From: QUBU01 sp014337915
Lineage (GTDB): Bacteria; Pseudomonadota; Gammaproteobacteria; Steroidobacterales; GCA-2729495
Direction: 5' to 3'
DNA: 64,000 bases
Assembly: GCA_030263395.1 (NCBI GenBank)
Contig: SZOW01000007.1
Coordinates: 1-64,000 of the forward strand
A model generated the notes under the pieces. It ran no database searches. It was not told the DNA's origin and saw nothing but the letters and a program-made list of their open reading frames with translations. Both the position numbers and the translations under genes were made by a program. This document shows, piece by piece, positions 55,479 through 61,476 of this stretch (its first letter is position 1; every line of letters begins with the position of its first letter).

Positions 55479-55871
55479 ATGATCGAGTTGCCCGGCATCG
55501 TCGGATTTGAGATCGTGAAACGCCAAGGTGGCGCTGCGGAGATTGCCGTTGGGCCGGAGATAGGCGAGGCGGAATTCCTGCGCCTGCTGCGATGGTTGCC
55601 CAAGGCACATGAGCTTTCATTCTATGACCAGTACTTCCAAGGTACGCCTAACGATCCAGGCGCCTACGTCAGCGTGCAGCGGCAAGATGATCTGTTCCAG
55701 TACCGCCTGGCCAACCATGGGTGGTTTCGCGATTGGTCCTACGAGAGCCCGGAGCAGTTAGCGGCTTTGATGGCGCTCAATCTGGGACCGTGCCCGAACA
55801 ACCCTGATCCTCTCAAGTCGGTGCGTATCACCGCGGGCGCGCGCCTTCCGATGGCATTCGCGCGCAGATGA
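55479..55871 (+). CDS. hypothetical cassette-borne protein, 130 residues
   Basis: Starts at MIELPGIVGFEIVKRQGG, with GGAGG directly upstream; a longer in-frame extension back to 55326 looks non-coding. Soluble, mixed alpha/beta, with an aromatic stretch HELSFYDQYFQGTP and HGWFRDWSYESPEQ. Not recognised. Its stop is 20 bases before an attC site, as is usual for an integron cassette. Confidence 0.62.
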   Translation: MIELPGIVGFEIVKRQGGAAEIAVGPEIGEAEFLRLLRWLPKAHELSFYDQYFQGTPNDPGAYVSVQRQDDLFQYRLANHGWFRDWSYESPEQLAALMALNLGPCPNNPDPLKSVRITAGARLPMAFARR

Positions 55872-55891
55872 AGGCCACCGTGGACATCGGC

Positions 55892-55969
55892 GCCCAACAA
55901 ATCGTTGCACCCGACCTGCTACAGCGGGCTTCGCCCGCTTCCGCAGGCGGGTGAACTCAAACGTTAGGT
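55892..55969 (+). repeat. attC site 1
   Basis: R'' core GCCCAAC (55892-55898, RYYYAAC) and R' core GTTAGGT (55963-55969, GTTRRRY). The arms pair imperfectly (CCCAAC... with ...GTTAGG; CACCC with GGGTG), and the centre is a hairpin AGCGGGC-TTC-GCCCGCT. About 78 bases, standard attC size. Confidence 0.85.
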
Positions 55970-55983
55970 TGCAAGGAGAGATC

Positions 55984-56733
55984 GTGGAGGCTGACGAGAA
56001 GATTCAAAAGCTCCGAGAGTACAAGGACAAACTGCACCAATGGCAACGGAACCATGATGCAGAAACGCGCTCGTGGATTAATGAGAACACCCCTTGGGTG
56101 CGTCGTGAGACAATCGAGGCCGGTTGCTTCTTCACAATGACCATCTCGCCGCCACCCGCTGTCGGTGGCTTGGTCATGCAAAACGTTGATCCATTCGCAA
56201 TGATGTTTAGCCCTCCGTACCTCATGAATCTCATGGGGCACGTCGTCGATATGATTGACAAGACTATCGGAGTACTAAAAGAACCGCCGCGTGAACCAAA
56301 GCCAGCCAAGGCAATTGCGGCGCCTGATCCCATGCAGAAGGGCTATGCGTTCATTGCAATGCCAATAGACCCCTCTGACACACAACTTGAGGATGTACTT
56401 GACGCGATTAAGGAGGCGGCCAAACGCTGTGGCGTACAAGCCGAGCGCATCGACGAACCACACTCCAACGAAAGAATTACTGACAGAATTCTGGAGTCAA
56501 TTCGCAAAGCCGAGTACGTGATCGTTGACCTCACAGGCTCACGCCCTAACGTCTTCTATGAAGCTGGATATGCCCAGGGATTGCGTAAAACGCCTATATA
56601 CATAGCCCGCGAGGGTACGCGCTTGGAGTTCGACCTTAAGGACTACCCGGTAATATTCTTCAAGAGCATGAAAGAATTGAAAGATCTCTTGGAGCGCAGG
56701 TTGCGCGGGTTGGCTGAGTCGCGTGCAACCTAA
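55984..56733 (+). CDS. cassette protein with nucleoside-2-deoxyribosyltransferase/TIR-like domain
   Basis: 249 residues from GTG 55984, preceded by AAGGAGAG; an earlier in-frame GTG lies inside attC 1 and is rejected. Residues 3-35 are probably coiled coil, and about 45-100 is a hydrophobic region of unknown fold. Residues 118-245 form a Rossmann-like domain: FIAMPID (123-129), AERIDEP, then VIVDLTGSRPNVFYEAGYAQ with Glu193 in the position of the catalytic Glu of deoxyribosyltransferase/TIR-STING NADase folds. Proteins of this kind are often linked to phage defence, which I infer here. Base composition is lower in G+C than the flanks. The stop lies inside attC 2. Confidence 0.72.
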   Translation: MEADEKIQKLREYKDKLHQWQRNHDAETRSWINENTPWVRRETIEAGCFFTMTISPPPAVGGLVMQNVDPFAMMFSPPYLMNLMGHVVDMIDKTIGVLKEPPREPKPAKAIAAPDPMQKGYAFIAMPIDPSDTQLEDVLDAIKEAAKRCGVQAERIDEPHSNERITDRILESIRKAEYVIVDLTGSRPNVFYEAGYAQGLRKTPIYIAREGTRLEFDLKDYPVIFFKSMKELKDLLERRLRGLAESRAT

Positions 56734-56839
56734 CAATTCGTTCAAGCCGAAACTGCTTCGCTCCGGCAACGGCGTGGCAGTGAAAGCTTGCCACGCCGTT
56801 GCCTGCGCTACGCAGTTCGGCTTAACTCAGGTGTTAGAG
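56728..56839 (+). repeat. attC site 2
   Basis: R'' ACCTAAC (56728-56734) and R' GTTAGAG (56833-56839; last base off consensus). Arms TTCAAGCCGAA (56741-56751) and TTCGGCTTAA (56816-56825) pair. The centre has a perfect 15-bp inverted repeat, 56765-56779 with 56789-56803. 112 bases. Confidence 0.87.
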
Positions 56840-56856
56840 CCGCGGGATCGGTCGAC

Positions 56857-56885
56857 TTGCAGTCGCTACGTTTCGTAGCTACAAT
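56857..56885 (+). promoter_or_regulatory. brnTA promoter with internal operator
   Basis: TTGCAG, exactly 17 bases, TACAAT. The -10 ends 6 bases before the brnT ATG, so the transcript should be leaderless or nearly so. Between the boxes is GCTACG-TTT-CGTAGC (56865-56879), a perfect inverted repeat placed where a BrnA dimer could block polymerase. Confidence 0.75.
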
Positions 56886-56891
56886 CAGTCG

Positions 56892-57164
56892 ATGTTCGTC
56901 TGGGACGAGGCGAAGCGGCGAGAGAACCTGCGGAAGCACAAGATCGACTTTGCGGATGTAGAAATGATCTTCCGGGGCCTCACGTTCACGGTCGAGGATG
57001 ATCGCGAGGCGTATGGCGAACAGCGGTTTCTCACCCTTGGCTTGCTTGAAGACCAGGTGGTATCGGTAACGCATACCGATCGCGGTGAGGAGATTCGGAT
57101 CATTTCCATTCGCAAGGCTACGAAACATGAAGCGCGCTTCTACTTCTCGCAAATCACGTACTGA
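56892..57164 (+). CDS. brnT: BrnT-family toxin (DUF497)
   Basis: 90 residues: FVWDEAKRRENLRKHKIDFADVEMIF and the end ISIRKATKHEARFYF are the BrnT/DUF497 blocks. BrnT is a RelE-like ribonuclease toxin that stops translation. The conserved Lys/Asp/His/Arg positions look intact. It overlaps brnA by 38 bases, with the toxin first as in known brnTA. Confidence 0.9.
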   Translation: MFVWDEAKRRENLRKHKIDFADVEMIFRGLTFTVEDDREAYGEQRFLTLGLLEDQVVSVTHTDRGEEIRIISIRKATKHEARFYFSQITY

Positions 57165-57405
57165 TCTGAAGACACTGCGTCGAATGAAAGATGCAGACAT
57201 CGTCCGTGATGGTGACGCTCCGGAATGGGATCCGACCATGTTTGCACGAGCTGTGGCCCGGAAGGGCCTCAAGCCGGTTCCGAAGAAAGCTCTGCTGTCG
57301 CTGCGCGTCGACGCTGATGTAATCGAGTGGTTTCGGTCGCAAGGGCCTGGTTACCAGTCGCGAATGAACGCCTTGTTGAGGGCGTACATGGAAGCGCATC
57401 AGTGA
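57127..57405 (+). CDS. brnA: BrnA-family antitoxin
   Basis: 92 residues: a flexible N-terminus with DIVRDGDAPEWDPTMFARAV, then the ribbon-helix-helix KKALLSLRVDADVIEWFRSQ followed by GYQSRMNALLRAYMEAH. BrnA neutralises BrnT and represses the operon through the RHH. The start lies within brnT, implying coupled translation. The stop is followed at once by attC 3. Confidence 0.9.
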   Translation: MKRASTSRKSRTDLKTLRRMKDADIVRDGDAPEWDPTMFARAVARKGLKPVPKKALLSLRVDADVIEWFRSQGPGYQSRMNALLRAYMEAHQ

Positions 57406-57406
57406 G

Positions 57407-57511
57407 GGCTCTTACCAGTCGCTCCTTCGGTCGCCTGACGCGTCTGTCACGCGGCTTGCATTCGCAACCCGCGCGCCAGCCGCTATGCGCCGGTGAGCTC
57501 AAACGTTAGGT
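57407..57511 (+). repeat. attC site 3 (left half degraded)
   Basis: Right half GGTGAGCTCAAACGTTAGGT is close to that of attC 1, with R' GTTAGGT at 57505-57511. The left core is poorly kept (CTCTTAC near 57409). Two internal inverted repeats are possible but imperfect. Confidence 0.65.
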
Positions 57512-57535
57512 CGCATACAACACGCCGCTTCCGCC

Positions 57536-57955
57536 ATGTCCGAACGGAACAAGTCACTCGTCCGAGCATTCGTCGAGGCAATCAACGCGCAAGACTGGCA
57601 GCGAGTGCTTGGTCTCCTTGCAAGCGACTTCCAGCGCTACAGCACGGCTGCAGGAGAGCCCGTAGTCAATTCGGCTAAGGACCTTGTGACATTCCTACAG
57701 GCGGAGTTCGTCACGTTCCCCGATGCCTCCGAAACACTGCTCGACCTTGTGGCCGAGGGAAACAAGGTGGCCGCGCGGCACCACTTTCGGGGCACGCAGT
57801 TCGGGCCAATGGGGAGCTTTCCACCTAGTGGCAAGGTCCTCGAAGCTACGTACATCGCAATCTATCGTGTGGAGAACCAGCGCATCGCCGAGGCTTGGGC
57901 AGAGTGGGACAACTTGGCCGTTCTCAAGCAGTTGGGCCACACGAGTGCGGCCTGA
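57536..57955 (+). CDS. SnoaL-like (NTF2-fold) cassette protein
   Basis: 139 residues: ERNKSLVRAFVEAINAQDWQRV, LLASDFQRYS, VAARHHFRGTQFG and IAEAWAEWDNLAVLKQLG are the SnoaL/ester-cyclase pattern. NTF2-fold cone proteins act as small-molecule isomerases, hydrolases or binders; the substrate is unknown. It starts 25 bases after attC 3 with no ribosome-binding site, so it may rely on leaderless or read-through expression. It ends at an attC half-site. Confidence 0.82.
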   Translation: MSERNKSLVRAFVEAINAQDWQRVLGLLASDFQRYSTAAGEPVVNSAKDLVTFLQAEFVTFPDASETLLDLVAEGNKVAARHHFRGTQFGPMGSFPPSGKVLEATYIAIYRVENQRIAEAWAEWDNLAVLKQLGHTSAA

Positions 57956-57990
57956 CCCTTCGCTCGAGCGGACCTCCACCGGCAAGGCCC
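57950..57990 (+). repeat. attC left half, right half missing
   Basis: GCCTGAC followed by CCTTCGCTCGAGCGGACC and CGGCAAGGCC looks like the first arm of an attC. No matching GTTRRRY arm follows; the sequence runs straight into the hicA-like frame. The cassette boundary has probably been lost by recombination or deletion. Confidence 0.6.
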
Positions 57991-57998
57991 TTGAGCGG

Positions 57999-58199
57999 AT
58001 GAAGGCTGATCCGCTGGACTGGCGGATCGAAAGCTTGAAGTTCGTAGCCGCGTCGTGCGGTCTGTTATGCCGGCCACCCGGTGGCAGCCATGTCATTTTC
58101 AGGCATCCCAACGGCACCATGCTCAGTGTGCCAGCGCGCCGACCAATCAAGCCTGTGTACGTAAAGAATGGTTCGTTCGTCTCGCTGAAGACGGAGTAG
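57999..58199 (+). CDS. hicA: HicA-family toxin, small
   Basis: 66 residues from ATG 57999: DPLDWRIESLKFVAAS, then GGSHVIFRHPNGTMLSVPARR and IKPVYVKNG. The GxSH histidine of the dsRBD-like HicA mRNA-interferase is present. A TTG at 57991 would extend the frame three codons into the attC half-site. It is followed 4 bases later by a HicB-like gene. Confidence 0.8.
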   Translation: MKADPLDWRIESLKFVAASCGLLCRPPGGSHVIFRHPNGTMLSVPARRPIKPVYVKNGSFVSLKTE

Positions 58200-58203
58200 C
58201 TGA

Positions 58204-58470
58204 ATGAAGACTCCCAAGATTGATTATCCGTTTGAGAATCACCCTTTGTCGAAGGATGAGGGAGGCGGTTATGCCATTACGTATCCGGATCTTCCTGGGT
58301 GCCGCTCAGACCGAGCCACACCGGAGGAGACCATGAAGAATGGCCGAGATGCCTTTCAGTCCTGGCTCGCCGTAGCGCAGGAGTCCGGCGACAAGGTGCC
58401 CGGTCCGTTCGCTGCGGTCAGTGGTCGCTTCGTGCAGCGAGTTCCCCGCTCGGCTCAGCGTAGTCGTTGA
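58204..58470 (+). pseudogene. hicB: HicB-family antitoxin, probably truncated
   Basis: 88 residues. The HicB RNase-H-like core is intact (GGGYAITYPDLPGCRSDRATPEETMKNGRDAFQSW), up to FVQRVPRS. Full HicB proteins of this type continue with a DNA-binding helix region (a further 30-50 residues). Here the frame ends QRSR and stops. No clean continuation was found in other frames. The antitoxin fold may survive while autoregulation is lost. Confidence 0.7.
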
Positions 58471-58788
58471 GTCACTGCGGCAACGCATCGCCATTCCGAC
58501 CGTTACGGGCTCACCCATTTGCTGACCCTGAGTCCGCGGGATTCCAGCGTATCAGCACCGCGAAATGAGATTAGCGGGCTCGCGATCGGAAGCGCCCGAC
58601 GCCAGGAGTGACTTCACCAGTAGATCCCGCGACACGGTCGGGTCAGCTGCTTCCAGCTTCGCTACGCATGACAGACTGGAGCGCACCGGGCCCTCCCTTC
58701 CACAGCAGACTCCCAGCCTAAGGTATCGTATGCCCCGGAGCACAGGACGCAACGCAGACCTTCCCGCTGCCATCCGACTGGAGTCGCC
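58471..58788. other. 318-base gap at the right edge of the cassette array
   Basis: No attC was recognised and no clear plus-strand gene. A minus-strand frame ending at 58552 reads VAKLEAADPTVSRDLLVKSL in its last part. It looks like a genuine protein tail but joins nothing recognisable, so a gene remnant is possible. Confidence 0.5.
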
Positions 58789-59313
58789 ATGAGCAAGCTT
58801 TCCGAGACCCTGAAAGAAGAGTTGCATGCGCTGCTACCGCCCACGATATTTTTCTTCATTGCGCTGCATCTCGTGGCTCTCATTCGCGCCCTGATGCTGG
58901 AAGGGACCGGGATCGCAGTCAGCACCTCGCTCTCCGTGACGCTCGCTGCGCTGATCATTGCCAAGGCGGTTCTGCTCGCCGATCTGCTGCCGTTCATCAA
59001 CCGCTATCCCCACAAGCCGCTCATATACAATATCGCCTGGAAGACGCTGATCTACTTTCTGGTCGCATCGCTGGTCCACTACCTGGAACGGCTCGTGGAC
59101 TTCTGGCGCGAGACGGGCGGGCTGGTCGCAGGCAACGCCAGGCTGCTGGCCGAGATCGTGTGGCCGCACTTCTGGGCCATCCAGATCTTTCTCCTGGTGC
59201 TGATCCTGATGTACTGCACCATGCGGGAACTGGCTCGCGAGATCGGGGAAGAGAGGATTCGCCGGATCTTCTTCGGCCCGGGGCCTGGCGTCCGGGCGAC
59301 ATCGGGGAGATGA
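58789..59313 (+). CDS. four-helix membrane protein, unknown
   Basis: 174 residues with hydrophobic segments near 15-38, 45-68, 82-102 and 125-150, and charged ends (LKEELHALLPP; ELAREIGEERIRRIFFG). No domain recognised. Starts 6 bases after a TGGAG. Composition returns to the window norm downstream. Confidence 0.7.
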   Translation: MSKLSETLKEELHALLPPTIFFFIALHLVALIRALMLEGTGIAVSTSLSVTLAALIIAKAVLLADLLPFINRYPHKPLIYNIAWKTLIYFLVASLVHYLERLVDFWRETGGLVAGNARLLAEIVWPHFWAIQIFLLVLILMYCTMRELAREIGEERIRRIFFGPGPGVRATSGR

Positions 59314-59319
59314 AGTGAC

Positions 59320-59721
59320 GTGCTGAAAACCTACACCGGCAGCTGCCACTGCGGCGCCGTCCGCTTCGAGGCGGACCTCGACCTCGCGCAAAGCTCCTTC
59401 CGCTGCAACTGTTCCATCTGCCGCCGCAACCGTTTCTGGCCGGCCATCGCCACGCCCGATCACTTCAGGCTTCTGGCCGGCCAGGAGCTGCTCACCGAGT
59501 ACCGCTTCCACAGCCGGAAGAACCAGCACTTCTTCTGCAGGATCTGCGGTGTCCGCGCCTTCGGCGTCGGCAACGACACGCCGATCGGCCAGATGGTCGG
59601 GGTGAACATCGGCTGCCTCGAAGGCCTGACCGAGGAAGAGCTATCCCGGATTCCCATCACCTACGTGGACGGGATGAATGACAACTGGCAGCAGCCGCCG
59701 AAGTACTTCGCGCACCTCTAG
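59320..59721 (+). CDS. GFA/CENP-V-family zinc protein
   Basis: 133 residues from GTG. The zinc cysteines are all visible: GSCHCGAVRFE, FRCNCSICRR and FFCRICGVRAFG, the GFA (Gfa-like, centromere protein V) pattern. Named for glutathione-dependent formaldehyde activation, though most members have no proven enzyme activity. Six bases after the preceding gene. Confidence 0.9.
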   Translation: MLKTYTGSCHCGAVRFEADLDLAQSSFRCNCSICRRNRFWPAIATPDHFRLLAGQELLTEYRFHSRKNQHFFCRICGVRAFGVGNDTPIGQMVGVNIGCLEGLTEEELSRIPITYVDGMNDNWQQPPKYFAHL

Positions 59722-59746
59722 CCGGGCCTGAACCGGGAGACTCGTC

Positions 59747-59974
59747 ATGGATGATCGCCAGAACCCCGCCACGGGCACCGGCCACCGGATCTTCCTCGGG
59801 GCATTCGGCCTGTTGCTGCTGGGCACAGGCCTCTATGCGCTGCTCTTCTCTGCCGCCGGACCACTGCTGAGGTTCGGGGCCGGCATCGCACTGGTCGTGC
59901 TGGGCGCCAACGCGGTTTACGCGGCCTGCACCGCCAGGCAGGCCTGGCTGTCGAGGATCGGCCCGCTGCCCTGA
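59747..59974 (+). CDS. small two-helix membrane protein, unknown
   Basis: 75 residues: hydrophobic segments near 16-36 and 41-62 after a polar N-terminus MDDRQNPATGTGHR. GGGAGA precedes ATG. Not recognised. Convergent with the amine oxidase gene. Confidence 0.65.
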   Translation: MDDRQNPATGTGHRIFLGAFGLLLLGTGLYALLFSAAGPLLRFGAGIALVVLGANAVYAACTARQAWLSRIGPLP

Positions 59975-59985
59975 GGCTTCGAAGA

Positions 59986-61401
59986 TCAGCTGCGCTGGGT
60001 GGCGATCGCCAGCGCGGCCCTTTCACCGGACTCCATTGCTGCTTCCATGCCGGAAGCAAGGTCGGCCGTGTGCTCGCCGGCGAACAGCAGCCGGCCAACC
60101 GGCTGCGACAGGATGTTGCCGAAGCGGCGAATCTGCCCGGGCGCGCGGTGGGCGTAGGTCCCGAGGACCAGCGGGTCGCGGGTAAAGCTGCGTATGGCAG
60201 CCACCGAGACGCGACCGGCCGTGCTTGGCCGGATCCGTTTCAGCTCCTGCAGGACATACTCGCCGGTTTCCGCGTCCGTCCACCCGCGTGCGGCAAGGTC
60301 GGCGGCACCGGTGCTGAATATCCACAGATGGTGGCCCTCGCCGACAGGCGACGGGTTGAGGAACCCGCGCTGCAGCGGCGAATCGGTCCAGAGGTTCGGC
60401 GGCAGGCCATCGGCTTCCCAGTAGGGCTGCTCCACGTGCAGCACCACGCTGGTCGCCGCGCCATAGGGAATGGTCGCGACAGCCTCGCCCACGAGCGCCG
60501 GCAGTGGTGGATCGAAGGCGACCTGGCGCAGCACGGGCAGCGGTATCGTGCAGACGGCAAATGCGGCGCGTACGGTCGTGCCGGAGGCCGTGCGCACCGT
60601 GACGCCCCGGGCATCCTGCCCGATGGCGACGACGCGCTGGTTCAGTCGGACCACGCCCTCCTGCAGCGAGCCGGCCATGGCCTCCGGCAGGCGCGCCAGG
60701 CCGCCCGGGACGTAACGGCGCGCCGGCTGCCGGGCCTGCATCGCCGCTGCCATGCCGAGGGCACCGATCTTGCTGTTGCGCAACCGCCAGAGCGCTGATT
60801 CCGCATCCAGCGTCGCCAGCTGCTGGCCGACGCCGATCAGCGGCAGCGCCGCCGCAGGCGCCCCGGCCTCGGCGAGGTACTTCCCGTAGGGGATATCGAG
60901 CGCCGCGAATTCCTCCTGCAGCCAGGCGCCGGCATCGGGCAGCGGGTTGGGTTGCGGCGCAAACCGCTGGCCGAGCGCGGATGGCGCCACGTTGCGCAGC
61001 TCGTTGGCGAACGGATTGATGTCAAGCGTTGGCCACTCGGCCGCGGTGAACGTGCGCCCGGCGTAGTGGTAGCTATAAGCCGACGGAAGTTGCGGCCAGG
61101 CTGCGAGCTCGATCTGCAGGCTCGCGGCGGTGTCCAGCACGCGCGCATAGAGGGCGCCGATGTCGGCGGCACCAAGTTCGGGTGAGCCCGGGGCGTCCTT
61201 GCGCGTATCGACACGCCCACCGATGCGCGGACCTGCTTCGAGCACGATGACCCGTGCACCGGTGGCCTCGAGCAGCCGGGCCGCATTCAGGCCGGCCAGG
61301 CCCGCACCGATGACCACGACGTCACTGCGTTCCTCGCGCGGCCCGCAACCGGCGAGAGCCAGGGCACCTGCGGCGCCGAGGAATGAGCGTCGATCAAGCA
61401 T
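59986..61401 (-). CDS. flavin-containing amine oxidase, exported lipoprotein or Tat substrate
   Basis: 471 residues. The N-terminus MLDRRSFLGAAGALALAGC combines a Tat-like RRSF and a lipobox (Cys19), so export in folded, FAD-bound form is likely. The FAD-binding VVVIGAGLAGLNAARLL, RIGGRVDTRK and C-terminal LLFAGEHTADLASGMEAAMESG are flavin monoamine oxidase blocks. It oxidises an amine, giving aldehyde and peroxide; the substrate is unknown. Confidence 0.87.
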   Translation of the reverse strand: MLDRRSFLGAAGALALAGCGPREERSDVVVIGAGLAGLNAARLLEATGARVIVLEAGPRIGGRVDTRKDAPGSPELGAADIGALYARVLDTAASLQIELAAWPQLPSAYSYHYAGRTFTAAEWPTLDINPFANELRNVAPSALGQRFAPQPNPLPDAGAWLQEEFAALDIPYGKYLAEAGAPAAALPLIGVGQQLATLDAESALWRLRNSKIGALGMAAAMQARQPARRYVPGGLARLPEAMAGSLQEGVVRLNQRVVAIGQDARGVTVRTASGTTVRAAFAVCTIPLPVLRQVAFDPPLPALVGEAVATIPYGAATSVVLHVEQPYWEADGLPPNLWTDSPLQRGFLNPSPVGEGHHLWIFSTGAADLAARGWTDAETGEYVLQELKRIRPSTAGRVSVAAIRSFTRDPLVLGTYAHRAPGQIRRFGNILSQPVGRLLFAGEHTADLASGMEAAMESGERAALAIATQRS

Positions 61402-61476
61402 GGAGAATCAGCTTCCGGTCCAGGGCAGCGTCCCGCGACACTAGTCGACGCCCCCGCCCATTGGCAATGACCTCGC

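Larger units (their letters stand above)
55479..58470 (+). mobile_element. integron cassette array without integrase (CALIN)
   Basis: Short plus-strand genes, each followed by an imperfect palindrome ending in GTTAGGT or GTTAGAG. The 3' parts of the first and third sites share CTCAAACGTTAGGT. Lower G+C than the flanks, toxin-antitoxin cargo and one-gene units are typical of chromosomal cassette arrays. No tyrosine-recombinase integrase is present in the window, so this fits the CALIN class. The right boundary is uncertain. Confidence 0.82.
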
